Assembly: GCA_021792135.1 (NCBI GenBank)
Contig: JAJYVF010000006.1
Span: forward strand, 116,850 to 180,849
Direction of reading: 5' to 3'
Length of the DNA stretch: 64,000 nucleotides
From: Acidobacteriota bacterium
GTDB lineage: Bacteria; Acidobacteriota; Terriglobia; Terriglobales; Acidobacteriaceae
Positions 35,825 to 45,145 of the stretch are shown here, piece by piece. The notes beneath the pieces were generated by a model that saw only the letters and a list, made by a program, of their open reading frames with translations, was not told the DNA's origin and ran no database searches. A program made the translations under genes and the position numbers. How positions within the stretch are numbered: position 1 is the stretch's first letter; each line of letters starts with the position of its first letter.

Positions 35825-36826
35825 ATGGGTACTATCGCAGCAGCTCCGCGCCGGCGTTTGCAGACGGGCCGACGCATCGTTGGCGGAATACTGCTGGCTC
35901 TGATCCCGGTCGTGTTCGGTGTGCTGGTGTTCGCCGTCCTGCGGCCCCTCACGCTCATTTGGATGGCCGCCGAGACACGGCTCTTCTTTGCCGGCATTCA
36001 CAGCGAATACACCAGGATTTCCTGCGCAGACCTTCACAACGTTCGGGTGCACTATTACGTGGGAGGCTCCGGAAACCCGGTTGTGCTGGTGCACGGGCTT
36101 GGCGGCCGCGCCGATGACTGGGCCGGCCTCATGCCCCGCATCTCGCGGCGTCATCGTGTCTATGCGCCCGATCTGCCGGGGTATGGACGCTCGGACTGGC
36201 CGCGCGATGCGACCTACTCCATCAGCGAGCAGGCCGCCGCCGTCGAAGCCTTCATGGACAACCGGCACCTGAACCGCGTCGATCTGGGCGGCTGGTCCAT
36301 GGGCGGGTGGGTCGCGATGAAGGTGGCGCTCGACCAGCCCCAGCGCATCCGGCGGCTGATGATCTTCGACAGCGCCGGAATCCGCTTCATCGTGAACTGG
36401 GATCCTTCACTCTTCGAGCCCGATACGCCGGAGAAGCTGCGGAAGCTCAACGATCTGCTCATGCCGACGCCTCCGCCGCGCGTGCCCGGGTTCATTGCCC
36501 GCCATATCTTCCAGTATGTGGGCCGGCATGGATGGGTGGTACGGCGCAATATGGACTCCATGCTGACCGGCAAGGACCTCCTGGACGGCAGGCTGGGCGA
36601 GTTGAAGATGCCGATGCTGATCGTGTGGGGCAAACAGGATCACCTGATCCCCTGGACGGTCGGCGAGGAGATTCATCAGGATGTGCCGCAGTCGGAACTG
36701 GAGATCTTCGACGGCTGCGGGCATCTCGCGCCGGGTCAGTGCGCTGGCCGCATCGGGCCGGTGGTCGAGGGCTTCCTGGACGAGCCCTCGCCGATCCCCG
36801 GCATCTCCGCTGAAATCGGCCGGTAG
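35825..36826 (+). CDS. Alpha/beta hydrolase with N-terminal membrane anchor
   Basis: The 333-residue protein has a basic N-terminus and membrane helix (about 16-40), then an alpha/beta-hydrolase domain. It has HGLGGRADDW (oxyanion region), nucleophile Ser in GWSMGGW, acid Asp in WGKQDHLIPW, and His in GCGHLAP. The start at 35825 follows AGGGG. A frame open to 35654 overlaps the Nudix gene and is not supported. Substrate unknown; lipase, esterase and C-C hydrolase relatives share this pattern. It converges with the small membrane protein gene at 36830 with only three bases between stops. Confidence 0.82.
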   Translation: MGTIAAAPRRRLQTGRRIVGGILLALIPVVFGVLVFAVLRPLTLIWMAAETRLFFAGIHSEYTRISCADLHNVRVHYYVGGSGNPVVLVHGLGGRADDWAGLMPRISRRHRVYAPDLPGYGRSDWPRDATYSISEQAAAVEAFMDNRHLNRVDLGGWSMGGWVAMKVALDQPQRIRRLMIFDSAGIRFIVNWDPSLFEPDTPEKLRKLNDLLMPTPPPRVPGFIARHIFQYVGRHGWVVRRNMDSMLTGKDLLDGRLGELKMPMLIVWGKQDHLIPWTVGEEIHQDVPQSELEIFDGCGHLAPGQCAGRIGPVVEGFLDEPSPIPGISAEIGR

Positions 36827-36829
36827 CGC

Positions 36830-37213
36830 TCAGCGGGGCGGATGGACCTGCCGCATCTGCTGCCGCAGTTCGCCACAGAAGGTCCGGTAGCGGCGCACGA
36901 AGCGGAAGTCGGTGAAGAGCGTGGCCGCCGCAAGGAGCAGGCAGGCGAAAAGAAACCAGCGGCTGGCGCGGCCCTGATAGCGGCTGATCTGGCGAAAACA
37001 GACGGAGATGATGAACGCCGCCAGCGTGGCCAGCACCGTCAGCGGAGCCAGGTCGTCGCAGTGAATTGCCGCCGATCCGGCCATCATCCATGCCGACGCT
37101 CCGGCCGTTGCCAGGGCCAGCGCGCCGGTCAGCAGAATGCGGGCAGCAAATCCCGTTGCCGTGTTTCGTCTTTCCCGGGCTCTTCGCGGCGAGCCCTGCT
37201 TTCGCCCGTTCAA
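36830..37213 (-). CDS. Small membrane protein co-transcribed with kdsC
   Basis: The 127-residue protein has three hydrophobic segments (about 23-43, 57-75 and 85-100) and a basic N-terminus. Its TTG start overlaps the TGA of kdsC (TTGA), so translation is coupled and the start is well placed. A role in LPS or Kdo metabolism is suggested only by this coupling. No family is recognised. Confidence 0.6.
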   Translation of the reverse strand: MNGRKQGSPRRARERRNTATGFAARILLTGALALATAGASAWMMAGSAAIHCDDLAPLTVLATLAAFIISVCFRQISRYQGRASRWFLFACLLLAAATLFTDFRFVRRYRTFCGELRQQMRQVHPPR

Positions 37214-37875
37214 ATGCCGCCCTTGCCAATGTCCATACTCGCGGGAAGCGGGTTGCGCTCGTCGATGTAACGCTCGATGGTTTCTGTGAGGATTCCTTTG
37301 GCGTCGAGGATGAACTCGATGGCGTCGCGGGCGGCTCCCTGGCCGCCTTCATGCGGGGTAACGTAGTGGGCTTCGTCCTTTACGTTTTGGCGGGCATTGG
37401 CAACAGCCACGGCGAATCCGCAGACCCGCATGACCGGCAGGTCGATGACATCATCGCCGACGTAGGCGATCTCTTCGAGAGAGAGGTTTTCCTTCGCCAT
37501 GATCTCCCGGACGGAGTGCATCTTGTAAGCCTGGCCCATGTAGACATACTCAAGGCGCAGATCCCGCGCGCGCAGCGCTACTGTCTCCGAGATGCGCTTG
37601 GTGATAATGGCGCATTTCATCCCGCCGAGCCGGGCCAGCGAGATGCCGGTGCCGTCGTGGGCATTGAAGCCCTTGGCTTCGACCATGCTCGCAGAGGAGA
37701 GGGCGTAGCCGCCTTTGCTCTCCATCTGCGCCGCGTGATCGCCGGTGGTCTGACTCGGAGCGGGAGCGGGAAAGATCCAGATGCCGCCGTCGGTGAGCAC
37801 ACCATCGACGTCGAAGATGATCAGCTTAATGCGGCGGGCGCGTTCCTCCGCGGTCGGAGCGGGCGATGAGGGCAT
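37210..37875 (-). CDS. kdsC: 3-deoxy-D-manno-octulosonate 8-phosphate phosphatase KdsC with insertion
   Basis: The 221-residue HAD phosphatase removes phosphate from Kdo-8-P in LPS biosynthesis. Motif I is FDVDGVLTDG near residue 21, the motif II region is CAIITKR, and motif IV is GDDVIDLPVM. KdsC forms tetramers whose C-terminal tail closes the active site; the tail here is long. Compared with the usual ~160-190 residues, there is an extra ~27-residue segment between LTDG and the conserved FNAHDGTGI loop. It is rich in Ser, Pro and Ala. The family assignment is solid; the effect of the insertion on activity is unknown. Confidence 0.88.
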   Translation of the reverse strand: MPSSPAPTAEERARRIKLIIFDVDGVLTDGGIWIFPAPAPSQTTGDHAAQMESKGGYALSSASMVEAKGFNAHDGTGISLARLGGMKCAIITKRISETVALRARDLRLEYVYMGQAYKMHSVREIMAKENLSLEEIAYVGDDVIDLPVMRVCGFAVAVANARQNVKDEAHYVTPHEGGQGAARDAIEFILDAKGILTETIERYIDERNPLPASMDIGKGGI

Positions 37876-38456
37876 ATGAACGCATTGTATCGGGCAGCGG
37901 CCCGCTTCTTGCCGGAGCCGGCGAAACTGGTCATTGGCCGGGTGCAGCTTAATCTCCGTCAGCCCCGAGCCCCTTGCGGTTCCTTTCCCCGGGGGGTACT
38001 TCTGTCACGATGTGCGGTTACGGTCGACCATGCGCCGAGGCCGATTCAGTGGTCCCTGGAGAGTCTGCGGGGGCAACATCGACGTCAGGCTGCTCTCAAT
38101 GATCACTGCGCGGGCCGGGCGAAGGATGGGTGGCGGACGCCGGGGCGGATCCATCTGACCGCTCGGGCAGAAGTACTGCAACCGCTGACCGGATTCATCG
38201 TCACTCTGCGGCGAATCTTCTGCGGACGGCGCAGGGCCGGGCATACTGATGACGAGAGCCGGGGGAATACCGTCTTCAATTTCGCCCTGAGAGCCGGGTC
38301 CCGGCGCAAGTCGAAGAGATGAAGCGGGCCCGGAGCGAGGCCGCATACCGGCTGAGCATATTGAATGAAAGGAAGCGGTGTAGGGTATAGGGTGACAGTT
38401 TGCGGGGCAGGGAAGTCCATGGCTTTGCGACTGCTGGAGAAAGATCCCGGAGAACC
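37876..38456. other. Intergenic region without a supported gene
   Basis: These 581 bases between kdsC and the next plus-strand gene show only short open frames with poor composition. A possible plus-strand promoter is TTGAAT near 38359 with TATAGG 19 bases later, about 75 bases before the start at 38457. The right side may therefore hold that gene's control region. Nothing else was identified. Confidence 0.4.
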
Positions 38457-39074
38457 ATGGCGGACCAGCTTTATTTGAGCCTGTGGTACCCGAATTTCCG
38501 GCTGGAGTCGTTGCCGGGAGCACTGGAAAAGGTGATGGAGCAGTTTGCCGCAGTGGGCGGCTCGTCGCGGGTATCGGCGGCGACGGCTTATCCTTTGTCC
38601 TGGAATGAGACCCCGGCGTACCAGCGCATCTATCGCGGCGAGCCGGACGACGAAGAGGCGACCCCGCGCGCGGCCATTGCCGCTGCGATGGAGGGCCTGC
38701 ACGACGACTATGCCTGGGAATTCGAACTGATCTGGGAGTTGTGGGTTCCGGAGCAGGCGGCGGGCTTCGACGTGATGTGGCGTCAGGAGCCGCGGGTGGT
38801 CCGGGTGGTCGGTTTCGGGCCCGAATTCGATGCAGGGGCCTACGAGACGAACGGCCACATCCGCATCGACTTTGGCCCGGATACGCCCTTTCTCTACGAA
38901 GACATGGATCTGGACGAAGATGCGGTCCGGAGGGTGAAGCAGAATGTGCAGCGCCTGGTGGAATTTACCAATGGAATCCAGAAGAATGGCGGTATATCGA
39001 CCCGGCTGCTCTGGTCGGAATCGGGGGAAAGCCTTGCTCGCAAGCTGATCGATCGCCTGCAGCAGGTGAACTGA
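38457..39074 (+). CDS. Conserved hypothetical protein
   Basis: The 205-residue soluble protein starts MADQLYLSLWYP with GGAG just upstream. It is acidic in its middle and C-terminal part, with segments such as DTPFLYEDMDLDEDAVRR. No signal peptide, membrane segment or known motif was recognised. The composition and codon use look like real coding sequence. Function unknown; it is followed by an M48 peptidase gene. Confidence 0.6.
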   Translation: MADQLYLSLWYPNFRLESLPGALEKVMEQFAAVGGSSRVSAATAYPLSWNETPAYQRIYRGEPDDEEATPRAAIAAAMEGLHDDYAWEFELIWELWVPEQAAGFDVMWRQEPRVVRVVGFGPEFDAGAYETNGHIRIDFGPDTPFLYEDMDLDEDAVRRVKQNVQRLVEFTNGIQKNGGISTRLLWSESGESLARKLIDRLQQVN

Positions 39075-39217
39075 GGCGGGCTGCCATCGGCGGCACCATG
39101 ACTTCGGGGACCCGGAGAAGGAAATTAAAGCTGCTCCTGCCGCGACAGATTCGGCGCATACTACGTCTAACAGCAGGAGGGTACGTTCGCCCTGCTTCGC
39201 TTCAAAGGAGGGTTCCG

Positions 39218-40489
39218 ATGCCCACCCCCAAAGCTCCCTTTAATCTTTTGATCTGCGCCACGCTGGCGCTGTCCGGCGCTGGTCTTTATGCGCAGGGCCC
39301 GAGCGGTCAGGCTCCGTCTGCGAACGGAACGGCGCAGTCGGGCTCGCAGACAGCGGCGCAAAGCACCCAGGCGGCTGAGGATTGTGAGGGCCCGGTTCTG
39401 CACCGGCCAGCCAGCATGGGCGGCGACGTGTGCGCACCCATCAGGGTTCCCGGGTCTTCGGCGAAGATTCCCAGCGCGAACGATATGGCCGGTAATCAGC
39501 CCTTCAGCGACCCTAACATAAACCCGTTCAAACAGGAGCAACCGCTGAAAAACGGCATGATGCCGGGGGTCAGACCGGGCAGCATCGACGACGTGAATGC
39601 CGTGGGAACCAGGAACATCGGTGGACGCGGGATGGGGAACTGGTACTCCACGGAGTCCGAGATCCGAATGGGCAAGCAGTACGCGGACGAGATTGAGAAG
39701 AGCACGAAGTTCATTACCGACCCGGTGGTGACGGAGTACGTCAACCGGATCGGGCAGAACATCGTGAAGAATTCAGACTGCAAAGTACCGTTCACGATTA
39801 AGGTGATCGATACCGACGAGATCAACGCCATGGCGCTGCCGGGCGGGTTCTTCTACGTCAATTCCGGGCTGATTCTGGCCGCGGACGAGGAAGCGGAGCT
39901 GGCCGGCGTGATGGCGCACGAGACGGCGCACGTCTGCGCGCACCATGCGGCGCGGGAAATGACGCGCGCCAACTATGCCCAGATCGGCATGGTCCCGCTG
40001 ATCATGATGACCGGCTACAGCTGGACGGGCTACGGAATCTACGAAGCGGCGCAGCTGATGATTCCGATCACCTTCCTCGAGTTCTCCCGTGAGTTTGAGG
40101 CGCAGGCCGACTTCCTGGGCGTGCAGTACATGTACCGGGCGGGGTACGATCCGCAGGCCTTTGTGAGCTTCTTCGAGAAGATCGAGAATCTGGAGAAGCA
40201 GAAGCCCGGGATTGTCGCCAAGGTGTTCGAGAACCATCCGCAGACTCCGGACCGCATTCAGGCAACGGAGAAGGAGATTGCGACCATCCTGCCGCCGCGC
40301 GACGAATACCTGGTGACCACCTCGGAATTCAACGACGTGAAAGCGAGGCTGGCGCGGATCGAGAACAAGCGGCGGCTGATCCAGAACAAGCAGGGCAGGC
40401 CGACGCTGCGCCGGGCGAGTACCTCGGCGGATGACAGCGGCAGTGACCAGCCGACGCTGCATCGCCGCGACGACTCGAACAGCAATTGA
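39218..40489 (+). CDS. M48-family (BepA/YfgC-like) metalloprotease
   Basis: The 423-residue protein has a signal peptide (ending AGLYAQ), a low-complexity region (30-130) and an M48 protease domain. The zinc motif HETAH is at 234-238, with the third ligand in EFEAQAD near 294. The ALPGGFFYVNSGL segment is typical of the BepA/Oma1 group. These proteases act in the periplasm on misassembled outer-membrane proteins. The ATG at 39218 has AAAGGAGG nine bases upstream; the longer open frame is out of context. A strong terminator follows at 40495. Confidence 0.88.
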   Translation: MPTPKAPFNLLICATLALSGAGLYAQGPSGQAPSANGTAQSGSQTAAQSTQAAEDCEGPVLHRPASMGGDVCAPIRVPGSSAKIPSANDMAGNQPFSDPNINPFKQEQPLKNGMMPGVRPGSIDDVNAVGTRNIGGRGMGNWYSTESEIRMGKQYADEIEKSTKFITDPVVTEYVNRIGQNIVKNSDCKVPFTIKVIDTDEINAMALPGGFFYVNSGLILAADEEAELAGVMAHETAHVCAHHAAREMTRANYAQIGMVPLIMMTGYSWTGYGIYEAAQLMIPITFLEFSREFEAQADFLGVQYMYRAGYDPQAFVSFFEKIENLEKQKPGIVAKVFENHPQTPDRIQATEKEIATILPPRDEYLVTTSEFNDVKARLARIENKRRLIQNKQGRPTLRRASTSADDSGSDQPTLHRRDDSNSN

Positions 40490-40494
40490 AAGGC

Positions 40495-40527
40495 AGCCGG
40501 GACTCGACCCGAGTCCCGGCTCTTTTT
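40495..40527 (+). terminator. Strong rho-independent terminator after the M48 gene
   Basis: A perfect 12-base stem (40495-40506 with 40510-40521) with a three-base loop is followed by CTTTTT at 40522-40527. It lies six bases after the M48 stop codon. Confidence 0.9.
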
Positions 40528-40658
40528 GTGTTCGGAATCGATCCTTCTCCCACAAAACGGGCATTACCCGTGCCCGGTTTGTGGTTGTTCATTGTCTCCG
40601 CGGAATGACAGAATGTGGACGAATCCCCGCATGGAAGGCTCCGTTCAGGGATGTGCGT

Positions 40659-40973
40659 ATGAAGAAAGTTCTGCTTTGGACATTACTGATCGTCGGCACC
40701 TTGTTTCTGACAAAGTATGCGAACGATGCGACGCAGGATGTCCAGCCACATGGAGCAACTTTTCGGCTGACCAGGCAGAGAGTGGTTTCGTGCGGAAGCG
40801 GGGAGATCGTACTTTCCGGTCCGGATGGGCCGACGCGGCTGCTGATGGACGAAACCTGGCCGTCCTGCTCGACCTTCGAGGCTGGCCAGTCTTACGATCT
40901 GTGGCTGGCGCGCGGGGGCAAAACGGGGTTCATCACATCCGAGAAGTCGCCCTGGTGGCGGACCCTGCGATAG
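40659..40973 (+). CDS. Small membrane-anchored or secreted protein
   Basis: The 104-residue protein starts MKKVLLWTLLIVGTLFLTKYA, a signal or anchor sequence, with AGGG eight bases before the ATG. The mature part has two Cys (VSCGSGE and WPSCSTF) that may form a disulfide, and ends WWRTLR. No known family was recognised. The frame is open further upstream into the M48 gene, but that part is not coding. It lies between the M48 terminator and an aldo/keto reductase gene. Confidence 0.6.
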   Translation: MKKVLLWTLLIVGTLFLTKYANDATQDVQPHGATFRLTRQRVVSCGSGEIVLSGPDGPTRLLMDETWPSCSTFEAGQSYDLWLARGGKTGFITSEKSPWWRTLR

Positions 40974-41012
40974 ACTGGTCCGTCTGAATCACACCAGCAA
41001 AAGGACAATCGA

Positions 41013-41984
41013 ATGCAGTATCGCGCTCTGGGAAAGACCGGTTTTCCGGTCAGCGACGTGGCCCTCGGGCTCTGGGGCATGAGCGGATGGAGCGGTTCGG
41101 ATGACGCCGAATCCCTTCAGGCTCTGCAGCTTGCCGTGGATCTGGGATGCAACTTCTTCGACACGGCATGGGCTTACGGAGACGGCAAAAGCGACAGCTT
41201 CCTGGGGAAGACTCTCGCGGCCAATCGCGACAAGCGGCTGTATGCGGCCTCGAAGATTCCGCCGAAGAACGGGCGTTGGCCAGCACGTCCTCAGTACGAC
41301 TACAACGAGGTGTTTCCGGCGGAGCATGTTTTCGGGCATGCCGATAAGATCCGGCACGCGCTGGGAACGGACACCATCGATCTGCTGCAGTTCCACGTAT
41401 GGGACGACTCGTGGACGGACCGGCCGGAATTCCGGAACACGGTCGAAAAGCTGAAGCGCGACGGCATCGTGCGGGCCTTCGGGCTGAGCGTGAACCGCTG
41501 GGAGCCGGAGAACGGGATCAGGGCGATCCGGACGGGGCTGGTAGACGCGGTGCAGGTGATCTACAACGTCTTCGACCAGAATCCCGAGGATGAGCTGTTT
41601 CCGGTGTGCGCGGAGCTGAACGTCGGGGTGATCGCCCGGGTGCCCCTGGATGAAGGCTCGCTCGGCGGGAAGATGACGCGGGAAACGACCTTTCCCGACG
41701 GCGACTGGCGGAAGGGGTACTTCAATCCGGAGAACCTGCGCCGGACGATGGACCGCGTGGACCGGCTGCGGGAGGATTTGCCGGCGGGGATGAGCCTGCC
41801 GGAGATGGCGATCCGATACATCCTGGCGAATCCGGTGGTGAGCACCATCATCGTCGGCATGCGGAAGTCGGAGCATGTGCGGGGGAATCTGGCTCTGAGC
41901 GATGCGGGCGGGCTGGATGCCGGGCTGATGGAGACGCTGAGAAAGCACCGCTGGGTGCGGAAGCCGGCTCCGTGGTCGGACTAG
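41013..41984 (+). CDS. Aldo/keto reductase
   Basis: The 323-residue protein is a TIM-barrel oxidoreductase with the family's catalytic tetrad in order: Asp50 and Tyr55 in FFDTAWAYG, Lys81 in ASKIPP and His129 in LLQFHVW. The NADPH-binding C-terminal part reads NPVVSTIIVGMRKSEHV. The substrate is unknown; such reductases act on sugars or carbonyls, and this branch often processes oxidised sugars. It lies just upstream of a Tat-exported GH42 enzyme transcribed on the other strand. A terminator follows. Confidence 0.87.
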   Translation: MQYRALGKTGFPVSDVALGLWGMSGWSGSDDAESLQALQLAVDLGCNFFDTAWAYGDGKSDSFLGKTLAANRDKRLYAASKIPPKNGRWPARPQYDYNEVFPAEHVFGHADKIRHALGTDTIDLLQFHVWDDSWTDRPEFRNTVEKLKRDGIVRAFGLSVNRWEPENGIRAIRTGLVDAVQVIYNVFDQNPEDELFPVCAELNVGVIARVPLDEGSLGGKMTRETTFPDGDWRKGYFNPENLRRTMDRVDRLREDLPAGMSLPEMAIRYILANPVVSTIIVGMRKSEHVRGNLALSDAGGLDAGLMETLRKHRWVRKPAPWSD

Positions 41985-41992
41985 GCAGCGGG

Positions 41993-42015
41993 GGCGGGTC
42001 CGGTCCCGCCTTTTT
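41993..42015 (+). terminator. Rho-independent terminator after aldo/keto reductase
   Basis: GGCGGG (41993-41998) pairs with CCCGCC (42005-42010) across a six-base loop, followed by TTTTT (42011-42015). It is eight bases after the stop codon. Confidence 0.85.
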
Positions 42016-42239
42016 CCTTCGCAAACTGCGTATCTGTGGAAACCAAAGGACTTAGCCAGGACGCTTTGCGTAAGTGTGGCAAGCAGGTCATTTACGCATG
42101 GCCGAGCCGCCAGATGATTGAAAAGACGATGCCTGATCTGCGCCGCAAGGCGGCCCGATGGAGTGGCGCGGCAGGGATCTCAAAGAACGATTGACGCGGG
42201 GAGCAACGTTTCCCCAGTCCCGGCCTGAGCCGGAGCACC

Positions 42240-42274
42240 AAAAGAAAAAGCTCTGTCGCGCTGAACAGAGCTTT
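42240..42274 (-). terminator. Rho-independent terminator of the GH42 gene
   Basis: A ten-base stem (42247-42256 with 42265-42274) and eight-base loop are followed on the minus strand by a T-rich tail TTTTTCTTTT. It lies about 80 bases downstream of the GH42 stop. Confidence 0.8.
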
Positions 42275-42356
42275 CCTCCCTTTCAGGGTAGGTTTGAGCA
42301 CGGAGCCGGGGCAAGCCGAATCGCAGGCCAGGACGGTACGAAGGTAAGTCGCACGA

Positions 42357-44519
42357 TCAGGAAGCGGCGCCTGTTTCCGTCAGGACTTTCACGCCATAGG
42401 GAGGCAGTTCGAGAGATCCGCTGACGGATGCGCCGCCGGAGAATTCGCGATACGTGCCGCTGATCTGGACGGTCTGGGCTTTGCCGGTGTGATTGAGCAG
42501 GTAGGTCCAGGTCTGCCGCGCGGATCCGCGGCGGGTCATTTCGACGCCCGGGGCGAGCTGATGTTTCGGCTGGATTCCGGCTGGCCCCAGCAGGGACAGC
42601 AGGACGCGGGCCAGATCCGCGGCTTCCAGACTGCAGCCGACGTAGATGGCGCGGCCGCTTCCGTACCGATTCGACGTGATGGCGGTCTGGCCTGCGTAGC
42701 GGCCGTCGGCGTAGGTGGCGAGGGATTCGGCAGAGGACGGCGTCAGGATATCGGCCCAGGTGCGGCACTGCGCTTCGGCTCCGGCCAGCATGCCGGAGAA
42801 GCTGACGCTGTGGCCCTGATTGTAGATCGGCTCGTAGTCGAAGAGTTCGCAGCCCATCACATCGCGCAGAAGGCCGGGGAGGGGCGTGGTGACGATGCGG
42901 CTGTATTCGTCCTTCACGCCGAGGCGGAAGCCGGCGATGAAGGTGCCGCCCTGGTGCACGAAGCTGCGGATCTGGTCCGCCTGCTGCGGCGTCACGATGT
43001 ACATGGCGGGGGCGCAGAGGACTTTATAGCGGGTGAGGTCCTGCTTCGCGTCCACGAGATCGATGCCCGCCTGCGAGGCGCCGAGCGAACCGTACCAGGA
43101 GAGCAGTTCGGAGACGTACCTGACCTGAGGCTGACCGGGCTGGATGGTGAAGGCCCAGTCGGATTCCGAGTCGTAGCAGAGGGCGATTTCTGCCCTGTAG
43201 GGCGCGTGCAGGGCAGCGCCGAGGGCCTTCAGTTCGCGAATCGTGGTGCAGATTTCATCGAAGCCCGGACTGTGGGAGCGGTCGTGGCGCAGCATGCCGT
43301 GCCAGTATTCCTCCGCGCCGAAGGTGGCGGTGTCCCAGCGAAAGTAGTTGATGCCCATGGCTCCGTGGGCGACGGCCTGCCAGGACCACAGGCGCAGCTG
43401 GCCGGGCTCGGGCTGCGGTGAGAAGGTGGGCTGTCCGGCTTTGCCTGACTGCTCCTCCATAACCAGGAACGGCTCGCCGTTCTTTGCGCTGCGCATGAAA
43501 TCGTGAGCGAAGGAGACCGGGGTAGAAACAGCCTCCGGCGTTGGCGTTCCGTGCTCGGCGAGACGGAGAGCGAAGAAGCCGGGGTAGTTGTCGTGAGCGA
43601 CGAAATCGAGGTTGCGGTAGAGGTCGCGCAGATTGATGACGTCCACCAGGCCGCCGACGTTATTGGTCGTGATGAGCTGGCCGGGACAGATCCTGCGGAG
43701 AACGGCGAGCTGCTCCTCGAGGAAAGCGACATTCGCCGCGCTCTGATAGCGGTCGTAGTCCAGAGCTAATCCGGGATTGGGCGGCGCTCCGCTGGGAAGC
43801 GGGACAGGGATTTGGGAGAAGTCGGTGTAGGTGTTGCTCCAGAAGACGGTGCCCCATTTCTCGTTGAGGCTGGCGAGCGACTGATAGCGGCTAAGCAGCC
43901 ACTCCTGAAACCCGGTGCGGCAGTATGGGCAGTAGCAGCGGGAGCTCCGGCCGAGGGTCAGCTCGTTGTCGATCTGCCATCCGATGACGCCGGGAGCATG
44001 CCCGACGGCCTGGGCCATTTTGGTGGCGATGCCCACGGACAGCCTGCGGTAGGTGGCATTCGTAGGGCAGGTGAAGCGCCGGGCGCCGGGGCTGAGCTTC
44101 ATGCCATGGTCGTCGACCATGAGGATTTCCGGGTATTTCTGAGTCAGCCAGGGCGGTGGCGCAGCGGAAGGCGTGCCGAGAATCACCGCGATGTCGTGGC
44201 TGTGCAGGATGGCGATACTGCGCAGCAGCCAGTCGAAGTCGTAGGTTCCTTCACGCGGCTCCATCAGGCCCCAGGCAAATTCGGCGATGCGGACGTTGGT
44301 GATGCCGGCGGCGGCCATCTGGGAGGCGTCCTCTTCCCAGAGGCGCTCAGGAGTCTGGTCGGGATAGTAGTCGACGCCGAAGAGAAGTTGCTTCGGCGAG
44401 GCGCCGGTGTCGGGGTCGAGCGCGGCCCGGGCGCCTGCGGCCAGCGCGTGGAGATCCGCTGAAGCCATGGCCGAAGCAAGGACTGCGCTGGTGGTCACCA
44501 TGAAGTCGCGACGATTCAT
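42357..44519 (-). CDS. GH42 beta-galactosidase, Tat-exported
   Basis: The 720-residue protein begins with a twin-arginine signal (MNRRDFMVTTS) and has the GH42 layout. It starts FGVDYYPDQTPERLWEED and has acid/base Glu186 in GWQIDNEL. A CYCPYC zinc cluster is near 195-200, and the probable nucleophile Glu is in LVMEEQSG near 355. GH42 enzymes release beta-galactose from galactans or arabinogalactan side chains. I chose the ATG at 44519, which has GGGAGA upstream; a TTG six codons earlier (44537) is possible. Together with the GH127-type enzymes it suggests use of plant arabinogalactan-like glycans. Confidence 0.9.
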   Translation of the reverse strand: MNRRDFMVTTSAVLASAMASADLHALAAGARAALDPDTGASPKQLLFGVDYYPDQTPERLWEEDASQMAAAGITNVRIAEFAWGLMEPREGTYDFDWLLRSIAILHSHDIAVILGTPSAAPPPWLTQKYPEILMVDDHGMKLSPGARRFTCPTNATYRRLSVGIATKMAQAVGHAPGVIGWQIDNELTLGRSSRCYCPYCRTGFQEWLLSRYQSLASLNEKWGTVFWSNTYTDFSQIPVPLPSGAPPNPGLALDYDRYQSAANVAFLEEQLAVLRRICPGQLITTNNVGGLVDVINLRDLYRNLDFVAHDNYPGFFALRLAEHGTPTPEAVSTPVSFAHDFMRSAKNGEPFLVMEEQSGKAGQPTFSPQPEPGQLRLWSWQAVAHGAMGINYFRWDTATFGAEEYWHGMLRHDRSHSPGFDEICTTIRELKALGAALHAPYRAEIALCYDSESDWAFTIQPGQPQVRYVSELLSWYGSLGASQAGIDLVDAKQDLTRYKVLCAPAMYIVTPQQADQIRSFVHQGGTFIAGFRLGVKDEYSRIVTTPLPGLLRDVMGCELFDYEPIYNQGHSVSFSGMLAGAEAQCRTWADILTPSSAESLATYADGRYAGQTAITSNRYGSGRAIYVGCSLEAADLARVLLSLLGPAGIQPKHQLAPGVEMTRRGSARQTWTYLLNHTGKAQTVQISGTYREFSGGASVSGSLELPPYGVKVLTETGAAS

Positions 44520-44641
44520 CCTGTCTCTCCCTCGCAACCTTATACACGAGGGGCCGTGCGGCGAAGGCGATCGGAACAGCAGGACAGAAAAAAGGCGGCT
44601 GAGCGAATCACCGACAAGACACCAGTCGAAACCGACGGCCT

Positions 44642-45145
44642 TCAGAGGCCGCGGAGCGGCTTCGGATAGGCAGGCCAGTGCGCGACGAGGCGGCTGAGAA
44701 TCGCCGCGGATCCTGCCGCGCTCAGCGCGAAGGGGAGAACGACGGCGAGCGGGAACCAGTGGCCGGGGTGCAGCAGCAGCGGATACATCGCGAGCGCGAC
44801 TCCAGGCGGATGATAGGCGCGGGCGACGTTCAGGACGGCGAAGGCCAGGACCGCGGCAAGGATAGCCATGGCCGAGCCACGGGCCAGGAGACTGAGGAGG
44901 GTGCCGACCGCGGCTCCGGTGACGGAGCCCACGACGACCGCCCAGGGTTGTGCAACCGGGGCCTCGGGAAGAACGAGCAGCAGCGTGAGCGTGGCGCCGA
45001 AGGGCGGGACCAGGAAGAGGCCGATGCGGTTATGCTCCAGACCGGCCAGCACGCCGAACATGAGCAGGACCCAGAGATACTGCGCCACGTTCAGCCGGGA
45101 GGAGGTTCCCCAGGAACGAAGGACGCAGGAGCAGAGATTCCGCAT
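44642..45145 (-). CDS. HPP-family integral membrane protein
   Basis: The ~167-residue protein has about four hydrophobic segments and the family-defining His-Pro-Pro in AYHPPGVALAM. HPP-family proteins are poorly characterised; one cyanobacterial member transports nitrite. The ATG at 45145 is used; a TTG at 45166 would extend the N-terminus and overlap the end of the sigma gene by 76 bases. It is the last gene of the metallothionein-sigma-HPP group, which hints at a function in metal or stress response. That role is inferred. Confidence 0.7.
   Translation of the reverse strand: MRNLCSCVLRSWGTSSRLNVAQYLWVLLMFGVLAGLEHNRIGLFLVPPFGATLTLLLVLPEAPVAQPWAVVVGSVTGAAVGTLLSLLARGSAMAILAAVLAFAVLNVARAYHPPGVALAMYPLLLHPGHWFPLAVVLPFALSAAGSAAILSRLVAHWPAYPKPLRGL

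Larger units (their letters stand above)
41985..42356. other. Intergenic region between convergent genes with two terminators
   Basis: These 372 bases contain a plus-strand terminator near the reductase stop and a minus-strand terminator near 42240-42274. No gene is supported between them. The middle (42020-42230) shows no clear feature. Confidence 0.5.

Noticed and set aside
37876..38322. A plus-strand open frame of 148 codons after kdsC
   Set aside because: Arg/Gly/Pro-rich product without a ribosome-binding site or motif; treated as non-coding.
38103..38858. A minus-strand open frame of 251 codons overlapping the gene at 38457
   Set aside because: Composition is Arg/Pro-rich without domains; the plus-strand gene has a ribosome-binding site and normal protein composition.
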